A DNA stretch of 58,954 nt from an uncultured Prevotellaceae bacterium (lineage in GTDB: Bacteria > Bacteroidota > Bacteroidia > Bacteroidales > Bacteroidaceae). A program made the position numbers and the translations under genes. Below the pieces are notes generated by a model. It made no database searches. It was not told where the DNA came from and saw only the letters and a program-made list of their open reading frames with translations. Below are positions 26,601 to 34,278 of the stretch, piece after piece (position 1 is the stretch's first letter; the number at the start of each line of letters is the position of its first letter). The DNA lies in NCBI GenBank assembly GCA_902770195.1, contig CACXSA010000008.1:1-58954 (forward strand). Direction: 5' to 3'.

Positions 26601-28097
26601 GCTATCGTTGAAACTGCTCTTAACTCAGTAGAGCCCGGTCAAGAGGCTACTGTAACTCTGGACAAGGACTATGACGTTACGACACCGATTGTCGTTCCTG
26701 CTGATAAAAAGCTGGTTATCGATGGTGCAGGTAATAGCCTGACACTGGGCGAGAACACCAACTTCACCGTGGCTAACGATATCATCATCAAGAATGTGAA
26801 CATTGACGCTACAGCCCTGAAGGGTAACTTCGTTGAGCTGGCTGTCATGAATGAACCTGAGGCTTGGGTTGAGAATAACGTCAAGTTCGACGCTGTTAAT
26901 GTGAAGGGTCTGAAGAAGGCACTGTTCTATAGTGCTGGCAAGAACTACCTCGTTAAGGAGTTCATTGTAAACAACTCTGTCATCGAGCAGGCTGGTGACG
27001 CCACCACCTTCGACTTCACGAAGGGTAGCGCAGCCGAGAAGTTCGAGATTAGCAATTCTACTATCTATGCACTCACTACGACTTCTAAGTCTCTCTACAG
27101 TTCACAGAGTGGTCAGAAGGTTACTGATGCAGGTGCAGACCTGACGCAGACATTCTCTCTGCAGAACTCTACGTTCTACAACTTGGCCAAGGCGAAGAAC
27201 TTCTTCTCTCATCGTCAAAGCAACCAGAAGTGGCTGATCTATGACGTGAAGAATAACATCTTTGTTGACTGCGGTAAGAGCGGTCAGGTTATCAAGGGCT
27301 TGAACGGCGGTCAGAATGGTAAGAACCCCACTTGGATTGTTGAGAACAATGCCTTTACCTTCGATGGTGTTAGCACTGCTGCAGAAGAGAGTACTGGTGA
27401 TGCCGATGAGCCTGTGAAGAACAGCATCATCGAGGCTGTTAAGTTTGCTGACGTTGCCAACGCCGACTTCCACGTAGAGGCCAGCTCAATGGTTGCCCGT
27501 GAGAAGACAGGTGATGCCCGCTGGCTTGTTCCATACGTAGCTCCTACATTGAACACGAACGGTCTGCTGTTGGAAATCAACAAGGCTACAAGGGTTATTG
27601 AATTGGCTACGGCTGACGAAGCTCCTGAGGCTCTGAAGGCCCTGAAGGACGAGCTGGAGAAGGCAGAGGAATTATTTGCTAATCCTGTTGGTAAAGTTCA
27701 GGCTGAGATTGATATCGAGACTAAGGCTCTGAAGGCTGCTCGCGAAGCTTATACTATGGCTGTAGTTAAGAATGCTCTGGATAAGGAGATTGCTGCTGCT
27801 ACTGAGCTGCTGGGAACGACTCCTACCGACGTTGATCCTGGTAAGGCTCTGAACGACGCTATCGAGGCTGCCAAGACAGTTTCTGCTAAGGCTGATGCTA
27901 CCGCTGAGGAGGTGCTCGCTGCTACGGAAGCTCTGAAGGCTGCTGAGGAGGCATTCCACACAGCTACAGGTATCGTAGGTGTGAAGGCAGACGACTTCAC
28001 GAAGGACGGCGCTGTTTACGACCTGAACGGTGTACGCGTGATGAATCCGACGAAGGGTCTGTACATCAAGAATGGTAAGAAGTATATAGTTAAATAA
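23655..28097 (+). CDS. Large secreted modular protein: three cohesin-like domains, 225-bp helical repeats, beta-helix region (1480 aa)
   Basis: Signal peptide in about residues 1-29 (ending STLLA). Three beta-sandwich modules follow (about 30-160, 170-290, 295-420), each with a cohesin/CBM-like pattern: a strand ending in AGETK or PGKTA, then QATLVLPDGW or QADLVLPTGW, then a late strand such as VPVQLTGIKATVN. Next come six helical repeats of about 75 aa (DEITAATTLLGEADKTVEPG type), an Ala/Lys coiled-coil region, a right-handed beta-helix-like region (about 978-1295) and a seventh helical repeat (about 1370-1440). The end, YDLNGVRVMNPTKGLYIKNG, is a T9SS-like tag. With the upstream gene it may form a surface adhesion or assembly pair (inference). 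Confidence 0.75.
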   Translation: MKSKYYSTWIQRMAALMFVLLGSISTLLAETKLYIEDFSISAGETKKVAVCLDTDEETIYSVRMTLALPAGLQLVADGNKIKTEIASERTGALTMESSIANGNIMFSDLMRTSAINAGKGPIFYVFVKENGLADSGVINISGVELKRQDKSKVDGVVVTGPTVTKNGSASGGVSIAFDNSEVTMGAGETKTISVSMDNTGKEIQGFQATLVLPDGWTAEVTGPRGTVTYQPATGKIVNMTGFTGISGAVLNITLTSPSTFVAGSVPVQLTGIKATVNYATVNLSDITSTINATSSVAEKPTVAFAAEESVIYPGKTANIEVNMTNSGIVVDGFQADLVLPTGWTANVSGLRGTYQYNANNGRIMNSVGVPGDEGALFALSLTAPADFEGEATVQLTNVKTTINMASVKLDNITMKVLAKDADKETALAALKDEITAATTLLGEADKTVEPAKSLSDAIVAAQGEVEAAEADMMVATVEGLNTATETLKAAEQTYQDAVKAAEEKAAAKKALADEITAATTLLGEADKTVEPGKSLSDAIVAAQAVLDNVETTTEQYNEAVTTLKAAEEAYDAAVKAAEKAAAKSALTDEILAANTLLGDADQTVEPGKSLNDAIVAAKAVLTSDESTTEQLNAAIETLKAAEQTYQAAEEKAAAKKALADEITAATTLLGEADQTVEPGKSLSDAIVVAQAVLDNVETTIEQYNEAVTTLKAAEEAYDAAVKAAEKAAAKKALADEITAATTLLGEADKTVEPGKSLSDAIVAAQAVLDNAETTTEQYNEAVTTLKAAEEAYDAAVKGAEKAAAKKALADEITAATTLLGDADKTVEPGKSLSDAIVAAKAVLTSDESTTEQLNAAIETLKAAEEAFSKVVSEEEAVKAANEKLAELKAAAEALKVSEEAKAYDDETVKAAVATAEQAIADANTAVAAVEAVIAEGKLATDNKEALAAAIAAAEKAIGDANTAIAAAEKAYNDAKAASSTFAAIVETALNSVEPGQEATVTLDKDYDVTTPIVVPADKKLVIDGAGNSLTLGENTNFTVANDIIIKNVNIDATALKGNFVELAVMNEPEAWVENNVKFDAVNVKGLKKALFYSAGKNYLVKEFIVNNSVIEQAGDATTFDFTKGSAAEKFEISNSTIYALTTTSKSLYSSQSGQKVTDAGADLTQTFSLQNSTFYNLAKAKNFFSHRQSNQKWLIYDVKNNIFVDCGKSGQVIKGLNGGQNGKNPTWIVENNAFTFDGVSTAAEESTGDADEPVKNSIIEAVKFADVANADFHVEASSMVAREKTGDARWLVPYVAPTLNTNGLLLEINKATRVIELATADEAPEALKALKDELEKAEELFANPVGKVQAEIDIETKALKAAREAYTMAVVKNALDKEIAAATELLGTTPTDVDPGKALNDAIEAAKTVSAKADATAEEVLAATEALKAAEEAFHTATGIVGVKADDFTKDGAVYDLNGVRVMNPTKGLYIKNGKKYIVK
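24948..26265 (+). repeat. Six in-frame repeats of about 225 bp inside the 1480-aa protein gene
   Basis: Repeat units begin (at the DEI codons) at 24948, 25191, 25416, 25632, 25857 and 26082. Units 2, 4, 5 and 6 are nearly identical at DNA level over long stretches, indicating recent duplication or gene conversion. Confidence 0.85.
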
Positions 28098-28134
28098 TAC
28101 TATCCGAAAATAGTAATTTGATTATATAAAAAGA

Positions 28135-28166
28135 AAATGCCCCGGCTCGCAAGAGTCGGGGCATTT
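28135..28166 (+). terminator. Terminator of the giant-protein operon
   Basis: A 14-bp stem with one G-T pair and loop GCAA: AAATGCCCCGGCTC with GAGTCGGGGCATTT. Confidence 0.8.
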
Positions 28167-28222
28167 ACTTATTGGGGTAATCAAGCGAAAGTGAATAAGT
28201 AAAAAAATAAATTTTTAAAAAC

Positions 28223-28296
28223 TGCTGCCACCCTGCCACCAAATCGCGTCAAACGCCCTATTTAAAGGGAAAATTGGTGGGAGCAGGGTGGCAGCA
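28223..28296. repeat. Long imperfect hairpin with GCAGGGTGGCAGCA arms
   Basis: Arms 28223-28236 and 28283-28296 are perfect 14-bp complements. An inner stem CCACCAA/TTGGTGG (28236-28242 with 28274-28280) extends it. It sits between the operon terminator and the 21-bp array. Confidence 0.75.
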
Positions 28297-28560
28297 AAAC
28301 CTCGTTTTTCTTTAAAACCTGTCCAAAAACCCCTCAGATTATTCTCAAATACTCTCGGATTATTCTCAAATACTCTCGGATTATTTCAAATTTCTCTTGG
28401 AGTAATTCAAATTTCTCCAAGAGTATTTCAAAATACTCTTGGAGTATTGAAAATTAAGGCAGGGTTATTTCGGAATAAGGCAGGGTTATTTCGGAATAAG
28501 GCAGGGTTATTTACATGCGCTCGGGCACCTCGATACCCAGCAGTGCCATGCTGTTCTTGA
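28288..28560 (+). other. Open frame of heptapeptide repeats spanning the 21-bp array
   Basis: Ninety codons without a stop, starting GTG in the right arm of the hairpin. The array reads as nine heptapeptides of pattern [LAP][GR][LV][FIL]x[NI][TSK], for example LGLFSNT and AGLFRNK. The frame overlaps the end of argS on the other strand by 50 bases. There is no recognised promoter or family, so it may be a by-product of a DNA repeat whose period divides by three. Confidence 0.2.
28331..28519. repeat. 21-bp periodic array, nine units, reaching into the argS stop
   Basis: Nine consecutive units of exactly 21 bases, drifting in sequence. The first are of type CTCTCGGATTATTCTCAAAT+A, the last are AGGCAGGGTTATTTCGGAAT+A. 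Units 5 and 6 form a perfect palindrome (14-base arms 28415-28428 and 28431-28444). The last unit includes the argS stop codon. Confidence 0.85.
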
Positions 28561-30319
28561 TAATCTTGGCCACGTTCTTGGCAAGCATCAAGCGCACAGC
28601 TTTTTTCTGTTCATCGGGCTCGTTCAGAATGGAGTAGTCGTGGTAGAACTGGTTGAACACCTTCGTCAGCTCATAGCAGTAGTTGGCTATGCCGGAGGGC
28701 GAATAGTCCTTGCCTGCCTGTTCTACGGCAGCGCCATACTCGCTCATCTTCTGAATGAGTTCTACCTCCTTGTCGGAGAGTGAAGAGTCAGTGCTTGCAC
28801 TCTGTGCGGAAGCAAATGGTTCACTTTTCACTTTTAACTCTTCACTCTTTCGCAGGATGCTGCGGATACGTGCGTAGGTATATTGGATGAATGGACCTGT
28901 GTTGCCATTGAAGTCAATACTTTCCTCGGGGTTGAACAGCATGTTCTTGCGGGCATCAACCTTCAGGATGAAGTATTTAAGTGCTCCCATACCTACGATG
29001 CGGGCTATCTCGCGACGCTCCTCCTCAGTCATATCAGCGAACTTGCCCAGTTCCATGGATGTCTTATAGGCATCGTCCACCATCAGCTGCATCAAATCGT
29101 CTGCATCGACAACGGTGCCCTCACGGCTCTTCATCTTTCCGTTAGGCAGTTCCACCATGCCGTAAGAGAAGTGCGTCAATTCCTTGCCCCACTTGAAGCC
29201 CAGACGGTCCAGCAAGATGCTAAGCACCTGGAAGTGGTAGTTCTGCTCATTGCCTACGACATAGATCATCTTGTCGATGGGGTAGTCCTGGAAACGCATC
29301 TCGGCAGTACCGATGTCCTGCGTCATATAAACACTGGTGCCGTCGCTACGCAATAATAGTTTCTGGTCCAGTCCCTCGTTAGTGAGGTCAGCCCAAACCG
29401 AGTTGTCTTCATGGCGCTCGAACAGACCTTTAGCCAGTCCTTCTTCCACTTTAGCCTTACCCTTCAGGTAGGTCTGGCTCTCATAGTATATCTTGTCGAA
29501 CGATACACCCATCTTCTGATAAGTCTCGTCGAATCCGGCATAAACCCACGAGTTCATCTTCTCCCAGAGGGCGCGCACTTCAGGGTCGTTGTTTTCCCAT
29601 TTCACCAGCATTTCGTGTGCTTCCTTGATGAGTGGAGCCTCCTGCTTGGCCTGTTCCTCGTCCATGCCCTGAGCCACGAGTTCCTTGATTTCCTCGCGAT
29701 AGTGCTTGTCGAAGGCTACGTAGTAGTCACCAATCAGGTGGTCGCCCTTCTTGCCGGATGTCTCGGGAGTCTCCCCGTTACCCCATTTCAGCCAAGCCAG
29801 CATAGACTTGCAGATATGGATGCCACGGTCGTTCACGATGTTTGTCTTTACCACCTTGTTGCCGTTGGCTTGCATAATCTGAGCCAGCGACCACCCCAGC
29901 AGGTTGTTGCGAACATGTCCCAAGTGCAGGGGCTTGTTGGTGTTGGGTGAAGAGTATTCTATCATCACGAGTGGGCTCTGGTCAGTAGCCTGCTTCTCGC
30001 CATAGTGTTCCTCCTTATCGATGTCCTGTAGTAGTGAGAGCCATGCCTGGTCGGCAATGCAGAGGTTCAGGAAACCCTTTACTACGTTGAATTTGCTGAT
30101 GGCTTCACAGTTCTGTACCAGGTATTCGCCCAGTTCCTGTGCGGTCTGCTCAGGACTCTTGCGAGCCATCTTTACAAACGGGAAAACCACGAGGGTCAGG
30201 TTACCCTCAAACTCACTACGTGTCTTTTGCAGCTGTACCATCTTTTCAGGCACCTCCTGTCCATAGAGTGCCTTTACGGCAGCTTGTGCAGCTGCCATTA
30301 TCTGTTGTTCTATCTTCAT
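28511..30319 (-). CDS. argS: Arginyl-tRNA synthetase
   Basis: A 602-aa class I synthetase that charges tRNA-Arg. It has the HIGH-type motif SPNTNKPLHLGHVRNNLLG (residues about 126-144), a KMSK-like GKMKSREGTVVD (about 374-385), and a C-terminal anticodon-binding DALR domain (YCYELTKVFNQFYHDY). Between RSILRKSEE and KEVELIQKM is a low-complexity insert (about residues 490-515, KVKSEPFASAQSASTDS) encoded by a copy of the GCGGNAGC/TTTTCAC repeat element (28806-28850). The stop codon lies in the 21-bp array. Confidence 0.97.
   Translation of the reverse strand: MKIEQQIMAAAQAAVKALYGQEVPEKMVQLQKTRSEFEGNLTLVVFPFVKMARKSPEQTAQELGEYLVQNCEAISKFNVVKGFLNLCIADQAWLSLLQDIDKEEHYGEKQATDQSPLVMIEYSSPNTNKPLHLGHVRNNLLGWSLAQIMQANGNKVVKTNIVNDRGIHICKSMLAWLKWGNGETPETSGKKGDHLIGDYYVAFDKHYREEIKELVAQGMDEEQAKQEAPLIKEAHEMLVKWENNDPEVRALWEKMNSWVYAGFDETYQKMGVSFDKIYYESQTYLKGKAKVEEGLAKGLFERHEDNSVWADLTNEGLDQKLLLRSDGTSVYMTQDIGTAEMRFQDYPIDKMIYVVGNEQNYHFQVLSILLDRLGFKWGKELTHFSYGMVELPNGKMKSREGTVVDADDLMQLMVDDAYKTSMELGKFADMTEEERREIARIVGMGALKYFILKVDARKNMLFNPEESIDFNGNTGPFIQYTYARIRSILRKSEELKVKSEPFASAQSASTDSSLSDKEVELIQKMSEYGAAVEQAGKDYSPSGIANYCYELTKVFNQFYHDYSILNEPDEQKKAVRLMLAKNVAKIIKNSMALLGIEVPERM
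28806..28850 (+). repeat. Head-plus-heptamer repeat element in frame inside argS
   Basis: Plus-strand GCGGAAGCAAATGG followed by TTCAC-TTTTCAC-TTTTAAC-TCTTCAC. The same head and tail occur between genes at 34526, 39513, 39958 and 43932. Confidence 0.75.
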
Positions 30320-30357
30320 ATACTTAAATAACTGTTTTTTATTGTCTGACTATAGTG

Positions 30358-30402
30358 TTACCTGAATAGTTCAGAATGGGAGCCTAAACGAACTAATTCT
30401 AT
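30358..30402 (-). pseudogene. Remnant C-terminus of a RelE/YafQ-type toxin
   Basis: Immediately after the antitoxin stop, in another frame, the minus strand reads IELVRLGSHSELFR and stops. This matches the typical end of RelE/YafQ-family toxins (a strand with R-T/L-G-S/T-H-S-D/E-L-F). The rest of the toxin gene is missing, apparently by deletion. Confidence 0.55.
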
Positions 30403-30641
30403 TTGAACATTTCGTTCACATCCGTATATAACTCCTCTGCAGGATAATTCTTGCGAGACATAGCTTCTTTAAGGGCTGCCTTAGTCTCGCTGTTTGGTTC
30501 ATGATAAACTATATCCAACAACACACTCTCAACATAATTGTTGAGTGTCCTGTTCTCACGAGCTGCATTTCTCTTTAACCCTTCTAATAAATCTGCTCTT
30601 AAACGGAAAGAAGCAGGCTTTCTAATTGTTGTAGTTGCCAT
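30399..30641 (-). CDS. Ribbon-helix-helix antitoxin-like protein, orphan
   Basis: An 80-aa protein. The N-terminus (TTTIRKPASFRLRADLLEGL) fits a ribbon-helix-helix domain that binds operator DNA, and the C-terminus is charged and probably disordered, as in RelB/DinJ-type antitoxins. ATG 30641 is chosen because it follows a very good promoter (30674-30704). The partner toxin survives only as a short fragment at 30358-30402, so the antitoxin is an orphan, and its own last residues may have been lost too. Confidence 0.75.
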   Translation of the reverse strand: MATTTIRKPASFRLRADLLEGLKRNAARENRTLNNYVESVLLDIVYHEPNSETKAALKEAMSRKNYPAEELYTDVNEMFK

Positions 30642-30673
30642 ATATTGTAAGTCGTTTGTAATACTTTCGCATG

Positions 30674-30704
30674 CAAAGATAGAGATTATTTCCGAAACGA
30701 CAAA
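30674..30704 (-). promoter_or_regulatory. Promoter of the orphan antitoxin
   Basis: Minus-strand TTTG (30701-30704), exactly 19 bases, TATCTTTG (30674-30681). Confidence 0.65.
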
Positions 30705-30733
30705 GAAAAAGGCGGAAATCTTTCGATTTCCTG

Positions 30734-31336
30734 TTACTTGATGTCGTAGGTCTGGTAGACCAGGTAGTAACCGTCGGCCTGAAGAGAGAAGGAGTCGCCG
30801 AGGGATTCGTTGAGGGTGCCCTGCCACCACTCGGAGAAGTTGTAGGCATCCCAGCGGAGACCTGTGGAGGTGAGCTGATGGCTGCCGAAATTGAAAATGC
30901 TCACCTGTTGCCCTTTTAATGAGGAGAAGGTATGGTCACCCTTTGCAGGGGTAAAGGAGCCGTGGTTGGTGAACATGATTCCTTCGATGTTCATCTCGCG
31001 GTAGTAGCGCATGAGGAGCGAGATGTTTCCTAAAGTGTGGTCCTCACGCTTGCCCGTACAGCCCAGGTAAGCGATGCGTTTCCATCCCTGAGCCAGACAG
31101 TAGCGCGTGGCTTTGGTCAGGTCGTTGTCTTCCTGTTCGTCGATTTGTATAAGTCGATGATGGAATGCTACAGGTACACTGTCACCATCACCGATGACGA
31201 TATCTGCCTGGGGCACGCGCTTAATAGCTCCGTCGCAGGCAATGAGATGCGCTGCGTCGTGGAGGATGTTTAACGGAACGGCATGAGTAGGAAACGCTCC
31301 GTTAGCTATGATGACTGCGTCGAAAGTTTTTTCCAT
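30734..31336 (-). CDS. Thiamine pyrophosphokinase
   Basis: A 200-aa enzyme that makes thiamine pyrophosphate from thiamine and ATP. Key motifs are ACDGAIKR, IGDGDSV and EQEDNDLTKA (residues about 34-80), then LGCTGKREDHTLGN. ATG 31336 (MEKTFDAVIIANGAF) is chosen; the longer frame only reads back into pnuT. It overlaps the end of pnuT by 31 bases and is the last gene of the TPP-riboswitch operon. Confidence 0.92.
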   Translation of the reverse strand: MEKTFDAVIIANGAFPTHAVPLNILHDAAHLIACDGAIKRVPQADIVIGDGDSVPVAFHHRLIQIDEQEDNDLTKATRYCLAQGWKRIAYLGCTGKREDHTLGNISLLMRYYREMNIEGIMFTNHGSFTPAKGDHTFSSLKGQQVSIFNFGSHQLTSTGLRWDAYNFSEWWQGTLNESLGDSFSLQADGYYLVYQTYDIK

Positions 31337-31881
31337 TTGAAATATCCTGCTATAGCAATGATTACATAGAGTCCGTAGAGACCAGCCTTGAAGGGAATAC
31401 CTTTCTGTACGTAGAGCACGCAGCAGACGATATCGACAACAATCCAGAAGAACCACTGTTCCAGATACTTACGGGCCAACGCCCACATGCCGACAAACGA
31501 CAGGGCATTGGTGAACGAGTCGAGCACGGGAACGGTAGAGTTAGTCCAGGTGGTGAGCACGTAGTAGGTGGCGCCCCATGCTGCAAAGAAGAACAAAGTG
31601 GCGGGCAGATACTTGCTGAGAGGCATGTGGGTGATGGAAAGCGGCTCCTTCTTCTTGCGTGTCTTCACGAACTTCCACACAAAGAGTCCGTAGCAGGCTG
31701 CAAGGGTGTAGTAACAAGCCATTGCAGCGTCACCATACAGTCCGTGCTGCCAATAGAGGATGATGTCCAAAGCAGGCATCACGATACCTATGACCCACAG
31801 GGCGATATGAGCACGATACTCCAGCCAGATATAAATCAAGCCGAGTATCGTGGTCAATATGTCCAACCAGTCAAGCGTCAT
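31306..31881 (-). CDS. pnuT: PnuC-family transporter, probably the thiamine transporter PnuT
   Basis: A 191-aa inner-membrane protein with about seven hydrophobic segments and PnuC-like residues (GLIYIWLEYRAHIALWVIGI near residue 15). PnuC proteins carry nicotinamide riboside; the PnuT branch carries thiamine. Its position between a TonB receptor and thiamine pyrophosphokinase under a TPP riboswitch points to thiamine. The same order (OMthi, pnuT, kinase) is known in Bacteroides thetaiotaomicron. Confidence 0.88.
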   Translation of the reverse strand: MTLDWLDILTTILGLIYIWLEYRAHIALWVIGIVMPALDIILYWQHGLYGDAAMACYYTLAACYGLFVWKFVKTRKKKEPLSITHMPLSKYLPATLFFFAAWGATYYVLTTWTNSTVPVLDSFTNALSFVGMWALARKYLEQWFFWIVVDIVCCVLYVQKGIPFKAGLYGLYVIIAIAGYFKWKKLSTQSS

Positions 31882-31924
31882 TCTTCACTCTTCATTTTTC
31901 ACTTTTCACTTTTCACTTTTCACT
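31882..31924. repeat. Heptamer array (TTTTCAC)n in the thiamine operon
   Basis: Four to five TTTTCAC units fill the gap between the TonB receptor gene and pnuT. Confidence 0.85.
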
Positions 31925-34245
31925 TAAAAATTCACCGACAGGTGTGCCATCACGTTAAACGGTGCTGAGGGTGCAAAACCTGCTGCTCCGCTGTCACGGA
32001 CACCCCACTCATTGACAGCCTTGATGCTGCCGTCGCTGTTCTGGGCGAGCTGCGGTGCTGCCCAACCGTTGTTGTCGTACTTGGCAGAGAAGAGGTTGTT
32101 GAGCGTCAGTCCCACCGTGACCTCCTTGATGCCCTGTGGCTTTAGAGAGAAGGTATAGGAGAGGTCGAGGTTGACGTTGAAGTGACGCTTGAGAAGTAGC
32201 GTCTCGTACGTCGTGTTGCCGTGTTCGTCCTTGCACTCCATCTCGCTGAACCCCGTGTTCGTCAGGTGCTGATCGCTGATATACTGTCCCTGTGCACTGG
32301 CCTTGAAGCCCTGCCAGGTGAAGGTCAGGATGTGGTTCATGATAAAGGATGGCGAGAAGGCCAGCGGCTGGTCGCCGATGTTGACGTTGGTCTGACCGTC
32401 ATTCAGCGTCACCACCATATCCTGCACACGGTTGCGGCTCCAGGTGGCGTTGGCATCCCAGCGCAGGAAATCGAAAGGTTGCCAGGCAGCCTCCAGCTCA
32501 AGCCCCAAGCGGTAGCTCTTGTCGAGGTTCTTGGTCAGTGCCTCGCCAATGGCATTCAACTCGCCCGTCAGCACCAGCTGGTCTTTGTAGTGCATCCAGT
32601 AGAGGTTGGCACCTGCCGAGAAGCGTTCGCTCTGAAACTTGTATCCTGCCTCCAGATCGCCTAACCGCTCGGCCTTAGCCACACAGTCGGGACGTGTGGG
32701 ATTGGCTACCTGCTGCATGAAGTTGTTACGGACGGGTTCCTTGTGACCGATGCCGTAGGACAGATAGACCTTGTGCTGGCGGTTGATGTCGTAGTTCAGG
32801 CCAGCCTTCGGATTGAAGAAATCGTAGCTGTTGTCGATAATCCATCGCCCGTCGGCATTGGCGCCATACTGTACTGTGGGGTTCTGCATCTTATAGCGAA
32901 CATGACGATACTGCAGGTCGATGAAAGCACTCAAGCCATGCAGGAACTCGTAGTTCACCTTGCCATAGATGTTGAAGTCGGTCTTCCGCGAATTGTTACG
33001 ATAGTATTCGAAGTCGGGCGACAGGGCCTCCGGCGTGGGTACAGTGGTTTGTACGTTGGGCTTTACCCACACGATGTGACCGAACTGCGCACCGTTATAG
33101 CGGTTCCAGCCGCCGCCTAAGACGGCCTGCAGACCATTCCGGTTATCATAGAGCAGCGAAGCTACGGCCCCGAAGAAGTCGTTGTCCATCTTCTGCTGGT
33201 CAACGAGATCCTCGACGACGGTGTCGTCCGTGCTCAACCCGAAGTCCTTCCACGACTTGCCGTAAAGATACTGCGTCTCTGTATTCTGATACTGCTGATA
33301 GTAGCCTTTTCCTTTGGTATAGTGCAGTCCGACGTTCATGTTCAGGTTGCCCGTCAGGCGCTGGTTCCACAACAGCTGATAGTTCTGCTGGTGGTAGTTG
33401 TCCGTCTGGTCGTTATAGTATCCGGTGGGATTGCCGTTGGCATCCTTGCTGATGAGACCGCAGGAGTTATACGTGCGACCGTAGCGGTCCTGCTCATACT
33501 TCGACGTGTAGTTCCAGGCGTGATAAGTTTCTTCTATGCCGTTCCATGTAATCAGCTTCACCACCGTGTTCTCGCCAAAATACCCAGCCTGTAGCAGATA
33601 GCTGTTCAGCTTGGTAGAGGCACGGTCCAAGTAGCCCTTCGACCCGATGTTCGACAGACGTCCCTGCAGACCCCAGTGTCCCTTCAGCAGACCCGTGCCG
33701 AAACGCAGCGTCTCCTTATGACTATAGTAAGAACCGCCACTCACGTCAATTCCCACGAAAGGCTTGATGCCGACATTCTCCGTCAGCATGTTCAGCGTAG
33801 CACCAAAAGCACCTGCACCATTGGTCGATGTACCTACACCACGCTGAATCTGCATGGACTTCACGCTGCTGGCAAAGTCGCCCATGTTCACCCAGAACAC
33901 CGTAGAGCTCTCGGCATCGTTCAAGGGGATGCCGTTCGCCGTAATGTTGATACGACTGGGGTCGGTACCACGGACGCGCAGCGAGGTATAGCCGATGCCG
34001 TTACCTGCATCGCTGGTCATCGTAATGCTGGGTGTCAGCGACAGGAGATAGGGCACGTCCTGTCCGAAGTTCACGGCCTTGATGGCCTCTTGGCTCATGT
34101 CCGTAAAGGCCATAGGCGTCTTCTTCGTGGCACGTGTCGAAACCACCTGCACATCCTGCAGTGTGTAGGTTTTCATGCTGTCTGCTTCCTGAGCCTGGGC
34201 TACCATACCGACAGCCAGACTCACCATCACAAAAAATTTTCTCAT
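31924..34245 (-). CDS. TonB-dependent outer-membrane receptor for thiamine
   Basis: A 773-aa receptor with a signal peptide (residues 1-18, ending MVAQA). A TonB-box/plug region follows (TYTLQDVQVVSTRATK, then RVRGTDPSRINITANGIPLN), and a beta barrel ends in the aromatic strand FNVMAHLSVNF. It lacks the CarboxypepD_reg domain of SusC proteins. Substrate is inferred from the TPP riboswitch directly upstream and from co-transcription with pnuT and thiamine pyrophosphokinase. Confidence 0.92.
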   Translation of the reverse strand: MRKFFVMVSLAVGMVAQAQEADSMKTYTLQDVQVVSTRATKKTPMAFTDMSQEAIKAVNFGQDVPYLLSLTPSITMTSDAGNGIGYTSLRVRGTDPSRINITANGIPLNDAESSTVFWVNMGDFASSVKSMQIQRGVGTSTNGAGAFGATLNMLTENVGIKPFVGIDVSGGSYYSHKETLRFGTGLLKGHWGLQGRLSNIGSKGYLDRASTKLNSYLLQAGYFGENTVVKLITWNGIEETYHAWNYTSKYEQDRYGRTYNSCGLISKDANGNPTGYYNDQTDNYHQQNYQLLWNQRLTGNLNMNVGLHYTKGKGYYQQYQNTETQYLYGKSWKDFGLSTDDTVVEDLVDQQKMDNDFFGAVASLLYDNRNGLQAVLGGGWNRYNGAQFGHIVWVKPNVQTTVPTPEALSPDFEYYRNNSRKTDFNIYGKVNYEFLHGLSAFIDLQYRHVRYKMQNPTVQYGANADGRWIIDNSYDFFNPKAGLNYDINRQHKVYLSYGIGHKEPVRNNFMQQVANPTRPDCVAKAERLGDLEAGYKFQSERFSAGANLYWMHYKDQLVLTGELNAIGEALTKNLDKSYRLGLELEAAWQPFDFLRWDANATWSRNRVQDMVVTLNDGQTNVNIGDQPLAFSPSFIMNHILTFTWQGFKASAQGQYISDQHLTNTGFSEMECKDEHGNTTYETLLLKRHFNVNLDLSYTFSLKPQGIKEVTVGLTLNNLFSAKYDNNGWAAPQLAQNSDGSIKAVNEWGVRDSGAAGFAPSAPFNVMAHLSVNF

Positions 34246-34278
34246 TTCTTTTACCTTATTTGTTAATACATTAAAAAT

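Noticed and set aside
17036-28097. Cellulosome-type cellulase complex
   Set aside because: No glycoside hydrolase or carbohydrate esterase domains are visible in either protein or nearby, and the dockerin has only one good EF-hand loop.
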